Shown piece by piece: positions 28,248 to 36,821 of a stretch of DNA of 64,000 bases. The notes below the pieces were generated by a model. The model had not been told where the DNA came from and did not search any database. It was given only the letters and a program-made list of their open reading frames with translations. Made by a program: the position numbers and the translations under genes. How positions within the stretch are numbered: the stretch's first letter is position 1; the number at the start of each line of letters is the position of its first letter. The stretch spans positions 84,912 through 148,911 of the forward strand of contig JACKER010000020.1 of NCBI GenBank assembly GCA_020632925.1, in the 5' to 3' direction. Source of the stretch: Alphaproteobacteria bacterium (GTDB lineage Bacteria > Myxococcota_A > UBA796 > GCA-2862545).

Positions 28248-29021
28248 TCAACCCTGTCGGAGCGCTGCCTCGATGGCGGTGAGGCCCTCGGCCGCGCCGC
28301 AGCGGAGCTTGTGGCGCACGATGTGCGTCAGCGCCGTCTCGCCCGGATCGATCTCGACCGTCGCGCCGCCGGTCCGCGCCTGCTGGATGACCGGCGAGAC
28401 GATGTACGGGAAGAGGGCGGAGGTCCCGATCGCGAAGACGAGGTCGAAGGGCTGCTCCGTCACCGCCGAGAGCCTGCCCAGCGCTCGCGTCGGGAGCATC
28501 TCTTCGAAGAGGACGACATCGGGCCGGACGACCGCGCCGCACTCGGGGCAGGTGGGGACGGCCGCCAGGTCCTCGTAGGTCTCGACGTGCAGGCGCCAGC
28601 TGCATCGCGGGCAACGCAGCTCGTGGATGTTGCCGTGGATCTCGATCACGTCGCGGCTACCTGCCGCCTGGTGCAGCCCGTCGACGTTCTGCGTGAGGAC
28701 CACGACCTCCATCCGTTCCTGCAGCCGGGCGAGCACGTGGTGACCCTCGTGTGGTCGGGCGCCACGGCACGCCTGCTCGATGCGCCCGATGTGGCGCCAA
28801 CACACGGCCGGGTCGCGCCGGAACATCGGACCGGACAGGGCGACCTCGATGGGCACGCCCTCCTCGGTCTCCGCGTTCGTGTAGAGACCGGCGGTGCCGC
28901 GGTACGTCGGGAGGCCACTGTCGGCGGACATCCCCGCTCCCGTGACCACCAACACCCGCCGAGCGCTCCGCAGCGATCGGGCCACCTGCTCGGCTCTCTC
29001 CTGCACTCCCTGGTCGGACAC
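28248..29021 (-). CDS. cobB: Sir2-family NAD-dependent protein deacylase
   Basis: 257 residues, GTG start. Sirtuin motifs: VVTGAGMSADSGLPTYRG (NAD site, 26-42), TQNVDGLHQAAGS (110-122), catalytic His129 in IEIHGNIHEL, zinc Cys at 137, 140, 158 and 161 (CPRC, CPEC), RPDVVLFEEMLP and AIGTSALFPYIVSPV. It removes acetyl or acyl groups from protein lysines using NAD, giving nicotinamide and O-acyl-ADP-ribose. Divergent from the kinase at 29048 across only 26 bp, 11 bp from the convergent zinc-ribbon gene. The symbol is by family; orthology to enteric cobB is not tested. Confidence 0.93.
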   Translation of the reverse strand: MSDQGVQERAEQVARSLRSARRVLVVTGAGMSADSGLPTYRGTAGLYTNAETEEGVPIEVALSGPMFRRDPAVCWRHIGRIEQACRGARPHEGHHVLARLQERMEVVVLTQNVDGLHQAAGSRDVIEIHGNIHELRCPRCSWRLHVETYEDLAAVPTCPECGAVVRPDVVLFEEMLPTRALGRLSAVTEQPFDLVFAIGTSALFPYIVSPVIQQARTGGATVEIDPGETALTHIVRHKLRCGAAEGLTAIEAALRQG

Positions 29022-29025
29022 GCTG

Positions 29026-29045
29026 GCTCCCTCGCGACAGGGAGC
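29026..29045. promoter_or_regulatory. Inverted repeat made of two opposed ribosome-binding sites
   Basis: The 26 bp between the sirtuin and kinase starts contain GCTCCCT-CGCGAC-AGGGAGC, a perfect 7-bp inverted repeat. Each arm holds an AGGGAG-type Shine-Dalgarno: one five bases before the sirtuin GTG (minus), the other three to four bases before the kinase ATG (plus). The gap is too short for two promoters, so at least one must lie within the neighbouring coding region. Confidence 0.6.
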
Positions 29046-29047
29046 GT

Positions 29048-32000
29048 ATGCTCCGATGGGTGCAAAAGCTCCCCCTCGGTCCCTTCGACGTCAGCGAGCC
29101 GGTCGGTCGCGGTGGCATGGGTTCGGTGTGGAAGGGGGTGCACCGCGAATCCGGCGTCCCCGTCGCCGTCAAGATCCTGCACCGGTCGACCACCAAGGAC
29201 GGGACACCCCCGCAGAGCTTCAAGAACGAGACGCGGGCGGTGGCGGCCCTCGATCACCCCGGCATCGTGTGGGTCTTCGACACCGGGGTGGTGGACACCG
29301 AGGCGGCCGTCGCCAGCAACGGGGGCATGCAGGACGGCAGCCCCTGGCTGGCCATGGAGTACGCGAGTGGCGGGACGCTCACCGACTTCGTGCCGCGCAC
29401 CTGGGAGGACGTGCGGGCGCTGCTGCTCGATCTCCTCTCGGCCCTCGGCCACGCCCACTCGCGCGGTGTGGTGCACCGGGATCTCAAGCCCGGCAACGTC
29501 CTGCAGTGCTCGGTCAGCGACCTGCGGCCGGGCTGGAAGCTGACGGACTTCGGCATCGCCGCCGCCCTCGAGGAGACGGTGGACCGCAGCATCGCGCGCG
29601 GCATCGTCGGCACGCTGGCGTACATGTCGCCCGAGCAGATCAAGAGCGACTGGCGGCAGTTCGGCCCCTGGACCGATCTGTACGCCCTCGGCTGCATGAT
29701 CTACCGCGTGGTCGGACACCAGCGCCCCTTCAAGGAGATCCGCGGTCCCGGGTTGATCACGGCGCACCTCACCCAACGTCCGCAGCGGCTCATCCCGCGG
29801 GTGCCGGTGCCCTCGTTGTTCGCCGAGTGGGTGGACGCGCTGCTGCAGAAGCAGCCGCGGGACCGCTTCCAGTCGGCCGCGGAGGCCGCGCGGATGCTGC
29901 TCGCGCTGGGGCCACCGGTGAAGCTCCCCGCCGATCTCGGACCCCAACCGCTGGGCGACAACGAGTCGCCGACGGTCGGTGCGTTCGACGACTCCACCGA
30001 GGTCTCGCGGATCCGCTCGGCGATGGACCCGACGGCGATGCTGCCGCAGGACTGGCGCACCGACGAGGTGCCCTGGCCGCTGCCTCGGCTGCTGGGAGCG
30101 GGGCTCGGGCTGGCGGGTATCCGCTCGATCCCGATGGTCGGCCGGGAGACGGAGCGCGACGCCTTGTGGTCGGTGCTGCACGACGTCGCGCGCACGGGCC
30201 GGGCGCGGGCCGTGATCGTGCGGGGCTCGGTGGGCGTCGGCAAGACGCGGGTGGCGCGGTGGATCGGCGAGACCGCGCACGCGCGCGGCGGCATCCCCTG
30301 GCTCATCTCCGAGGCCCGCCCCGACGAGGCGCCCCAGGAGGCCCTCGTCCGCGCGTTCCGCCGCTGGTTCCGCACGGTGCGGCTGGAGGTCGAGGACCGT
30401 GCGCAGCGGCTGCAGGACAGCCTCGGGTTGGCGCCGGACGACGAGCTCGTGGGCCTCGGCTCCTCGCTGCTCGCGACCGACGGCGAGTCCGGGCCCCTGG
30501 TGGAGGGCGAGGCTCGCCTCGGGGTGGCGCGTGCCCTCCTCGAGAAGATCGCGGGTCGCCGGCCGGCGGTGCTGGTCCTCGACGACGCCCACAACTCGAT
30601 CGACGCCGTGCGCTTCGCCCGCCACGTGCTCGAGGCCCAGTCCGTGCGCCAGAGCCCGCTGGTCCTGGTGCTGACGGTGGCCGAGGAGGCCTCGAGCGAC
30701 AGCCAGCTCACCCGCGAGCTGTCCGACCTGCGCCACCGCTCCGACGTCCGCGGGGTCGAGCTCGCGCCGCTGGCCGCTCCGACGATGTCCCGGCTGCTGC
30801 AGGGGCTGCTGCCGCTCGAGCGGTCGCTGGTCTCCCTGCTGGTCGAGCGCACCGCTGGGAACCCCCTGCACGCGGTCGAGCTCGTGAAGAGCTGGGTCTC
30901 GTCGGACCGCCTGGTCCTCGGGGACGGCGGGTTCGAGCTGCGCGGCGGCACGGCGGATCCGGCGGCCATGCCGATGACCGACCTGTGGGCGGCCCAGATC
31001 GGCGAGGTGCTCGACGGCCTCCCGCCCGAAGCGGCGGTGCTGCTGGAGACGGCGGCGGCGCTCGGATCGCCGGTGGACGAGGGCGAGTGGCAGCGGGTCA
31101 GCGACGACCCCAAGGCCCGCTTCGCGGCGCGGGGGCAGGTCCGCTTCGTGCGCGAGAACGCGGCGCTCCGGAGCGAGCTGAGGGTCCGGATGATCTCGGC
31201 GCACCTGTGGGAGGAGACCGAGGGCGGGCTCGCCTTCGTGCACGAGATGCTCCGCGAGGCCGTGCTGGGCGGCGCGCGCGAGGCCGGCCGGCTCGACAGC
31301 CACCACCGCGCCTGCGCCCGCATGCTCCTCCACCGCCCGGACGCCCGGATCCACGCGGAGCGCATCGGTCGTCACCTGCTCCTCGGGAAGCGGGGTGAAC
31401 AGGCCGTGGCCCACCTGGTCGAAGGGTTCCGCCGTCGGCGCCGCAGGTCGGGCGAGGCCGCCGCGTTGCCGGTGCTCGCGCTGGTCGAGGAGGCCCTGAT
31501 CGCGGGCAGCGTCCCCGCCGACGACGTTCGGTGGGTCGAGCTCGCGGTGCGCCGCGCCGAGACCTTCGTGCGGCTGGAGCGTGCCGACGACGCCGCCCGC
31601 TGGGGGCAGCGCGGGCTCGATCTCGCGGAGGCGGGCGCGCACCGCCTGCTGCGGAGCCGGGCGCTGGTCGCGCTCGCGCGTGCGCTGATGCTCGGGCGCG
31701 AGGCGCGCGTCGCGGACGACCTGCTGGCCCGTGCCGAGGGGTTGGTCCAGGAGAGCGACGACCAGCGCTGGCTGGGCGAGATCCAGGCCACTCGCGCCCA
31801 GTGCGCGCGGCTCCTCGGCGACGTGCAGCGCTCCCGCGGACACAGCCGGCTGGCGGCCCGCTACCTCACCGCCGCCGGAGAGCGGGTGAGCGCGGCGAAC
31901 GCGTGGGCGGCGCTGGCGGAGTCCGCGGAGTTCGAGGGTGAGCAGGCGAGGGCCGAGCGCGCCTGGGAGCGAGCGCGCGTCCTGTTCTCCCGCGGGGGGC

Positions 32001-32467
32001 ACGTCGCGCGGGAGGCGGAGTGCCTGGCGGCCCTCGGGCAGCTCGCCCATCGTCGCGGGGACCTCGAGCAGGCGCGCGCCATGTTGGCGCTGGCCCTCGA
32101 GCGCTTCCGCGCGTCGGGGAGCATCCGCGCGCTCCACGCCCAGCTCGCGCTCGCCCGCCTGCACCTCGCGCGCCGCGAGTGGGACGACGCACGGCGGCTG
32201 GCGTCGGAGGTGGTGGTCGGCGCGGAGACCGCGCGGATGGGTCCGCTCGAGGTCCAGATCCACGCGGTGTTGCTGACCGCCGCCACCGGCTTGCGCGACT
32301 GGAGCGGCTTCGACGTGCACCTCGAACAGGTCCGCCGCGGGGTCCAGCCACCCGTGGACCCGGACCTGCTGTGGTGCCTCGATCTCGCGCAGGCCCGCGC
32401 TGGCGCTGCGCGAGAGGAACGGCGGTCGCAGGCGGTCGCGACGCTGCTGGGTCAGCTCCGGGCCTGA
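29048..32467 (+). CDS. Ser/Thr kinase fused to AAA ATPase and helical-repeat region
   Basis: 1139 residues. Kinase ~10-285: RGGMGSV (21-27), Lys42, HRDLKPGN (143-150), DFG (167-169), GTLAYMSPEQ. A linker leads to an AAA_16/predicted-ATPase domain from ~355: Walker A GSVGVGKT (393-400) and Walker B AVLVLDDAHNS (~500-510). From ~760 to the end are tetratricopeptide-like helical repeats (ARAEGLVQESDDQRWLGEIQ; ERAWERARVLFSRGGHVARE). No membrane segment, so a soluble signalling protein. This kinase-ATPase-TPR plan is known in Myxococcota and resembles STAND-type regulators. Its 3' end overlaps the convergent GNAT gene by 16 nt. Confidence 0.92.
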   Translation: MLRWVQKLPLGPFDVSEPVGRGGMGSVWKGVHRESGVPVAVKILHRSTTKDGTPPQSFKNETRAVAALDHPGIVWVFDTGVVDTEAAVASNGGMQDGSPWLAMEYASGGTLTDFVPRTWEDVRALLLDLLSALGHAHSRGVVHRDLKPGNVLQCSVSDLRPGWKLTDFGIAAALEETVDRSIARGIVGTLAYMSPEQIKSDWRQFGPWTDLYALGCMIYRVVGHQRPFKEIRGPGLITAHLTQRPQRLIPRVPVPSLFAEWVDALLQKQPRDRFQSAAEAARMLLALGPPVKLPADLGPQPLGDNESPTVGAFDDSTEVSRIRSAMDPTAMLPQDWRTDEVPWPLPRLLGAGLGLAGIRSIPMVGRETERDALWSVLHDVARTGRARAVIVRGSVGVGKTRVARWIGETAHARGGIPWLISEARPDEAPQEALVRAFRRWFRTVRLEVEDRAQRLQDSLGLAPDDELVGLGSSLLATDGESGPLVEGEARLGVARALLEKIAGRRPAVLVLDDAHNSIDAVRFARHVLEAQSVRQSPLVLVLTVAEEASSDSQLTRELSDLRHRSDVRGVELAPLAAPTMSRLLQGLLPLERSLVSLLVERTAGNPLHAVELVKSWVSSDRLVLGDGGFELRGGTADPAAMPMTDLWAAQIGEVLDGLPPEAAVLLETAAALGSPVDEGEWQRVSDDPKARFAARGQVRFVRENAALRSELRVRMISAHLWEETEGGLAFVHEMLREAVLGGAREAGRLDSHHRACARMLLHRPDARIHAERIGRHLLLGKRGEQAVAHLVEGFRRRRRRSGEAAALPVLALVEEALIAGSVPADDVRWVELAVRRAETFVRLERADDAARWGQRGLDLAEAGAHRLLRSRALVALARALMLGREARVADDLLARAEGLVQESDDQRWLGEIQATRAQCARLLGDVQRSRGHSRLAARYLTAAGERVSAANAWAALAESAEFEGEQARAERAWERARVLFSRGGHVAREAECLAALGQLAHRRGDLEQARAMLALALERFRASGSIRALHAQLALARLHLARREWDDARRLASEVVVGAETARMGPLEVQIHAVLLTAATGLRDWSGFDVHLEQVRRGVQPPVDPDLLWCLDLAQARAGAAREERRSQAVATLLGQLRA

Positions 32468-33030
32468 TCTCCGTCGTGGACGTGGCCCCAGGAGGTCGCC
32501 AGCTCGCGGTACTCCTCCTCGAGGATCGCGTGGCGGACCATGTCGTGGAACGCCCCCTGATGGAAGTACTCGTCGCGGAGGCGTCCCTCCTCGCGCATCC
32601 CGAGCTTCCCCGCGATGTGGTGCATCCGACCGTTCGTCGCGTAGTGGACCATCCACAGCTTGTGCAGCCCGAGCTCGCCGAAGCCGTGCGCCAGCAGCAG
32701 CCGCAGCGCCTCCTGCGCCAACCCCCGCCCGTGGTGGGCCTTGTCGCCGATGACGATGCCGAGCCGTCCGTTGCGCGCCGGCCACCAGATCTTGTGGATG
32801 CCGGCGTTGCCGAGGTACTGCCCCTCCAGGGTCTCGATCGCGTAGAGCCGGTCCGTCTCGCTCGCGATCATCCGCTCGAGGAACGCGACCTCCTGCTCGC
32901 GGGTGATGTTCCCCATCGTCGCGAAGTTGCGGACGACCTCGGGGTCGTTCACCCAGGTCATGATGGCGTCCACGTCGTCCACGCGGATCGGTCGGAGGTG
33001 GATGCGCTGGCCGGGGTAGGTGATGGTCAT
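32452..33030 (-). CDS. GNAT-family N-acetyltransferase
   Basis: 192 residues from ATG 33030; upstream in-frame sequence is unlikely coding because the family start MTITYPGQRIHLRPIRVDD is complete here. RimJ/RimL-type pattern: IRVDDVDAIMTWVNDPEV, then LEGQYLGNAGIHKIWWPARNGRLGIVIGDKAHHGRGLAQEAL with the acetyl-CoA loop at the HHGRGLA segment, and LGLHKLWMVHYATNGRMHHI. It would acetylate an amine on a protein or small molecule; substrate unknown. Divergent from the lipoprotein at 33060 with 29 bp between. Confidence 0.88.
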   Translation of the reverse strand: MTITYPGQRIHLRPIRVDDVDAIMTWVNDPEVVRNFATMGNITREQEVAFLERMIASETDRLYAIETLEGQYLGNAGIHKIWWPARNGRLGIVIGDKAHHGRGLAQEALRLLLAHGFGELGLHKLWMVHYATNGRMHHIAGKLGMREEGRLRDEYFHQGAFHDMVRHAILEEEYRELATSWGHVHDGDQARS

Positions 33031-33059
33031 GCGAGCGACCGTACACCCGGAGCCAGCTG

Positions 33060-33629
33060 GTGTGGTTGACCCTGATCGCCTGTAGCGCGGACGCGCCCAT
33101 CCGCTCGGTGCCCACCGAACCGACGACGCAGCTCGAGAAGCAGGTCGAGGAGCCACAGATCGTGTGGTCCGACCTCGCCGACCTGTTCGACCCCGAGCCC
33201 GCGTCGCTCCCGATCGCCTTGAAGGATCTGGCGCCCGGGATGGCCGGCAAGCCCGCGATCGAGCTCCTCGACCACGCCCACCAGCCGGCCGTGCCGATCA
33301 CGGTGAAGCCCGTCGCCGATCACCTCGTGGCGAGCACGCTGATGGCGGGGCGCGAGGACGTGGGCATCGTGCTGATCTTCGATCTCGACGGCCGGGCCCT
33401 CCAGGAGGTGCAGCTGGCCCTGCCCGACGACGAGGCGATGCCCGTGCTCTCGGTCAAGTGGGGGAACGCGAGCTCCTTCACGACCGACGCCGCCGATCGG
33501 CCGGTGTACCGATGGACGCGGGAGGGAGCGGCCTGGGACGCGAGCCTCGGCACGACCGTCGAGCAGCCGTACCAGGGGCTGCCGCCGAAGGCGACGGGGA
33601 TCCTGCGCTACGTGCCCGCGGGGACCTGA
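33060..33629 (+). CDS. Small lipoprotein of unknown function
   Basis: 189 residues with GTG start (GGAG upstream). Very short signal with lipobox LIAC at residues 5-8 (VWLTLIACSAD), a style seen repeatedly in this window. The mature part is acidic at first (EKQVEEPQIVWSDLADLFDPEP) and then beta-rich; residues ~95-185 contain IVLIFDLDGRALQEVQL and a Trp-containing C-terminal domain. No family recognised. Five bases separate its stop from the stop of the convergent unknown gene at 33635. Confidence 0.7.
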   Translation: MWLTLIACSADAPIRSVPTEPTTQLEKQVEEPQIVWSDLADLFDPEPASLPIALKDLAPGMAGKPAIELLDHAHQPAVPITVKPVADHLVASTLMAGREDVGIVLIFDLDGRALQEVQLALPDDEAMPVLSVKWGNASSFTTDAADRPVYRWTREGAAWDASLGTTVEQPYQGLPPKATGILRYVPAGT

Positions 33630-33634
33630 CCGGG

Positions 33635-34666
33635 CTACCCGAGGTCCAGGCCGATCTGGATGGACTCGGCGCTGATGCTGCCCACCAGCTCCTGCTGGGA
33701 GCGTCGGATGCCGCCCGACGCGACGAACCGCACCGCGGACAGGTTCGGGAGCGCGGTCCGTACGAGGTGGGCAGGGTTGCCCAACCACTCCGCGGCACGC
33801 TCCTGGCTGGCCCAGTCCTCGAGCCAGGCCCACATCGCGGCGTCCCGTGCCCAGAGCGCCAGCACGAGGTGGTCGCCGTGATCGCAGGCCAGGATCCGCG
33901 CGATCTCCGAGGCCTGCACCGACCGGGGCGCTCCGGCCGTCAGCGCCTGCATCGGCATCGTGCTCTCGGACAGCTCCATCGGGACGGAGCGGTGGCTGCT
34001 CGGAGGCAGCGAGTGGACCTGGTGGCGGCCCCCGCGGAAGTGGATCTCGGCCCGGGGCAGCTCGTTGGGCGAGCGCTCGGCGGTCGTGCCCCAGCCACGC
34101 ACCGTGTCGCCGTCGCCGGCGTGGAGGTACAGGCTGTGCAGCTGGACCTCGAGCTCCGGCAGCGACGGTCCCGCGGCGCGCTCGAGCAGCAGGCGGCCGA
34201 CCACGGCGTCCCGGTCGGCGGCCGACACCACGAACCCGCCGCGGTCGTCGATCTCCACGAGCGGTGGCGTGGCGGGATCGGTCGCGCGCAGGGCGAGGGC
34301 GCCCACGAGCGCGCCAGCGGCACGGTCGAGGTCGTCCTCGAGCTTCCACGCGTGGTACCAGGCGGCCGCGCCGACGACGGTGGCGCCTCGCTCGCACGGG
34401 CCCGTGACCACCACGGGGGCACCGACCACGAGGGCGCGCTGGACCGCGAGCGCACCGACCGAGCGCGACGCCTCGACGGTGGCCACGTCGCCCGTCAACG
34501 AGCCGGGGTCGCAACGGCCGTCCACCACGATCCGTGGCCGGCGGCCCGGCATCGCGGCGACGGCTGCGGTGATCGCGGGCGCGGCGCTGGGCTGGACGAT
34601 CCAGACGTGGGCCGTCGGGCCGCTCGGGTGGGGCCCGAGCACGCTGATCCGCACGGGCTTGCTCAT
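33635..34666 (-). CDS. Conserved-looking protein of unknown function coupled to reductase
   Basis: 343 residues from the ATG at 34666, which overlaps the stop of the dehydrogenase gene by 4 nt (ATGA); upstream open frame is the reductase in another phase. Opens MSKPVRISVLGPHPSGPTAH, with alternating hydrophobic strands (RIVVDGRCDP; ALVVGAPVVVTGPC) suggesting an alpha/beta fold, a middle helical part (WYHAWKLEDDLDRAAGALVGAL), then beta strands with HFRGGRHQVHSLP and a C-terminal helical part rich in Trp. No catalytic motif is recognised. Coupling to a 2,4-dienoyl-CoA-reductase-like enzyme suggests a part in lipid or acyl-CoA metabolism, as inference only. Confidence 0.65.
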   Translation of the reverse strand: MSKPVRISVLGPHPSGPTAHVWIVQPSAAPAITAAVAAMPGRRPRIVVDGRCDPGSLTGDVATVEASRSVGALAVQRALVVGAPVVVTGPCERGATVVGAAAWYHAWKLEDDLDRAAGALVGALALRATDPATPPLVEIDDRGGFVVSAADRDAVVGRLLLERAAGPSLPELEVQLHSLYLHAGDGDTVRGWGTTAERSPNELPRAEIHFRGGRHQVHSLPPSSHRSVPMELSESTMPMQALTAGAPRSVQASEIARILACDHGDHLVLALWARDAAMWAWLEDWASQERAAEWLGNPAHLVRTALPNLSAVRFVASGGIRRSQQELVGSISAESIQIGLDLG

Positions 34667-35457
34667 GGCATCAGCCCCTGCCCCAGCCCGCCGGCGAGCC
34701 ACTGTCCGCCGTCCACCACGAGGATGGCGCCCGACACCCAGGAGGCTGCGGGCGACACGAGGAAGAGCACGCCTTGCGCCACGTCGTCGCGCGTCCCGAG
34801 CCGCTGCAGCGGGATCGCGCGCGCCACCCGGTCCATCACGTCGCCCGGGGCGAGCTTGGACATCCCGGGTGTGTCGGCGATCGGACCCGGTGCGATGCCC
34901 ACCACGCGGATGCCCACGGGCCCCCACTCGACCGCCAGCGTTCGCGTCAGCGCGTCGACCCCCGCCTTGGCCGCGCTCGCGTGCGCCTGGAACGGGGTGC
35001 CCGTGTACTGGAGGGTGGCGGTGATGGTGACGATCACGCCGCCGCCGCCGCGCATCATCAACGGGTGGGCCGCCCGGCACGTGTGGAAGGTGCCCTTCAG
35101 GTCGATGTCGACCACGGTGCCGAACCCGTTCGGCGACAGGGAGGCTGCGGGGGCCAGGAAGTTCCCGGCGGCGCCCGCGATGGTGATGTCCAGCCGACCG
35201 TGGCGCTCGCCGATGCCGCGGACCAGCTCCTCGAGCGCCGCCGGATCGCGCACGTCGGCGGGAGCGACCTCCGCGCGCCCGCCAGCCGCCCGGATGGCGC
35301 CGGCCGTCTCCTCCAGGCGATCGGCCTTCCTGCCGGTGGCCACGACGAGGGCCCCGTGAGCGGCGAGCGTCGTCGCGATGGTCGCGCCGATCCCGGATCC
35401 GGCGCCGGTGACCCAGGCCACCTGTCCGTCCAACAGATCGGATCGGAACGTCGACAC
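34663..35457 (-). CDS. Short-chain dehydrogenase, peroxisomal 2,4-dienoyl-CoA reductase type
   Basis: 264 residues from a GTG at 35457; an upstream extension would overlap the divergent dehydrogenase. NAD(P) site TGAGSGIGATIA, then DVRDPAAL, GAAGNFLAPAASLSPNGFGTVVDIDLKGTF and HASAAKAGVDALTRTLAVEWGP. The usual SDR Tyr of YxxxK is absent and the segment reads as in peroxisomal-type 2,4-dienoyl-CoA reductases, which use an Asp and the Lys instead (both kept). It would reduce 2,4-dienoyl-CoA to enoyl-CoA during oxidation of unsaturated fatty acids. Divergent from a second dehydrogenase over 46 bp; coupled to the unknown gene at 33635. Confidence 0.87.
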   Translation of the reverse strand: MSTFRSDLLDGQVAWVTGAGSGIGATIATTLAAHGALVVATGRKADRLEETAGAIRAAGGRAEVAPADVRDPAALEELVRGIGERHGRLDITIAGAAGNFLAPAASLSPNGFGTVVDIDLKGTFHTCRAAHPLMMRGGGGVIVTITATLQYTGTPFQAHASAAKAGVDALTRTLAVEWGPVGIRVVGIAPGPIADTPGMSKLAPGDVMDRVARAIPLQRLGTRDDVAQGVLFLVSPAASWVSGAILVVDGGQWLAGGLGQGLMP

Positions 35458-35503
35458 CCACCACCCCCGTCCGCGAGGGTACCCTCCGCGCGGAGGCTGG
35501 ATC

Positions 35504-36271
35504 ATGGCAGATCGATTGGCGGGCCGGGTGGCGGTCGTGACGGGAGGCTCGCGCGGGATCGGTCGGGCGATCGCCCGGGCCTTCGCGAAGGAGGGGGCGA
35601 TCGTCGTGATCGCTTCCCGCAAGGCGGAGGGCCTGATCCAGGTGGCGGAGGAGATCGCCGCGGAGGGCGGGGTGGCGCATGCCCGTCCCCTCCACGTGGG
35701 TCGCGTCGACGAGATCGGCGCCTGGTGGGACGCGGTCGAGGCGGAGGTCGGCGCGCCCTCGATCCTCGTCAACAACGCAGGCACCAACCCCTACTTCGGA
35801 CCGATGATGAACCTCGAGTGGGCGGCCTTCGACAAGACGTTCGAGGTCAACGTCAAGGGACCGTTCGAGATGACTCGGCAGCTGGTGCGGCGTCACCAGG
35901 CGCGCCCGGACGCGGGCCCGGCCTCGGTCGTGTCGGTGGCCTCGATCCTCGGCGCGGCCGCCTCGCCGCTGCAGGGGGTCTATGGGATGACCAAGGCCTC
36001 GATCATCAGCATGACGAAGACGCTGGCCGTCGAGCTCGGCGAGACCGGCGTCCGGGTCAACGCGATCGCGCCGGGCGTGATCGACACCAAGCTCGCGGCG
36101 GCGATCACGGCCAACGACGACCTGCGGCGCCGCGTCCTCGAGCACACCGCGCTCAACCGCGTGGGACAGCCCGAGGAGATCGCGGGGATCGCCGTGTTCC
36201 TGGCGTCCGAGGAGTCCAGCTACGTGACGGGCCAGACCTTCTTCGTCGACGGTGGCTGGACGATCACCTGA
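35504..36271 (+). CDS. Short-chain dehydrogenase/reductase
   Basis: 255 residues from the ATG at 35504 (GGAGG ten bases upstream). Classical SDR: NAD(P) loop TGGSRGIGRAIA, NNAGTNPYFG, catalytic Ser region VVSVASILG, YGMTKAS (Tyr-x3-Lys) and PGVIDTKLAAAI. The arginine-containing ASRKAEGL after strand 2 suggests NADPH preference. The sequence is near the DHRS4/3-ketoacyl reductase-like SDR group, so a carbonyl or 3-oxoacyl substrate is possible; not assignable further. Its end overlaps the convergent ankyrin gene by 8 nt. Confidence 0.9.
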   Translation: MADRLAGRVAVVTGGSRGIGRAIARAFAKEGAIVVIASRKAEGLIQVAEEIAAEGGVAHARPLHVGRVDEIGAWWDAVEAEVGAPSILVNNAGTNPYFGPMMNLEWAAFDKTFEVNVKGPFEMTRQLVRRHQARPDAGPASVVSVASILGAAASPLQGVYGMTKASIISMTKTLAVELGETGVRVNAIAPGVIDTKLAAAITANDDLRRRVLEHTALNRVGQPEEIAGIAVFLASEESSYVTGQTFFVDGGWTIT

Positions 36272-36821
36272 CGCCGACCTGGCGCAGGAGCGCGACCACC
36301 TGAGCGTGCCGGTTCCGTCGCGCCGCGGCGAGAGGGCCGTGGTCACCGATCTCGACGTGCGGATCGGCGCCGTGCGTGAGCAGCAGCTTGACCGCCGCGA
36401 GCAGCCCGAGCTCCGCCGCCAACAGCAGCGGGGTGTACCCGGCCTCGTCGGTCGCCTGCGTCGACGCCCCCCTGGCCAGCAGGAGCGCGACGGTGTCCAC
36501 GTGGCCGCCCGCGATGGCGCAGTGCAGGGCGGTCGTCCCGTCGCAGCCATGCCCGGATCGCTGGTTCACGCTCGCACCGGACCGCAGGAGCAGCGCGATC
36601 GCCGCGTCCCGTCCGTGGCTGGCAGCGTGGTGGATCGGCGCGAAGCCCGCCGCGGAGGGCGCCGTGGCGCGCCCATGGCTCACGTGCCAGGTCAGGGCGT
36701 CGAGGTCTCCCGAAGAGGCGGCCTCGTGGACATCGGGGGAGTTGCCCGCGGGTCCCGTCTCCCGGTTCCACGAACGATCGAGCTCGTAGCTCGACAGTGG
36801 CCTCGTCAGCGCAGTGGGCAT
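36264..36821 (-). CDS. Ankyrin-repeat protein
   Basis: 185 residues from ATG 36821, chosen because GAGGAGGG lies 5 bases upstream; an in-frame start at 36899 is less likely. After a ~30-residue leader come about four ankyrin repeats: SPDVHEAASSGDLDALTWHV, FAPIHHAASHGRDAAIALLL, TALHCAIAGGHVDTVALLLA, YTPLLLAAELGLLAAVKLLL, GPLAAARRNRHAQVVALLRQ. Ankyrin repeats bind proteins; no other domain and no export signal are visible. Partner unknown. Confidence 0.88.
   Translation of the reverse strand: MPTALTRPLSSYELDRSWNRETGPAGNSPDVHEAASSGDLDALTWHVSHGRATAPSAAGFAPIHHAASHGRDAAIALLLRSGASVNQRSGHGCDGTTALHCAIAGGHVDTVALLLARGASTQATDEAGYTPLLLAAELGLLAAVKLLLTHGADPHVEIGDHGPLAAARRNRHAQVVALLRQVGVR

Noticed and set aside
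28248..29021. Sirtuin as anti-phage NADase (defence Sir2)
   Set aside because: It has the zinc Cys, catalytic His and size of a normal deacylase, and no fused or adjacent defence partner such as Argonaute or HerA.
28646..33301. Long open minus-strand frame across the kinase-AAA gene
   Set aside because: Shadow of the plus-strand kinase; composition is unlike a protein and it crosses several real genes.
33635..36550. Long fused reading of the unknown protein with upstream frames
   Set aside because: The frame upstream of 34666 is a shadow of the two dehydrogenases; the ATGA overlap sets the true start.
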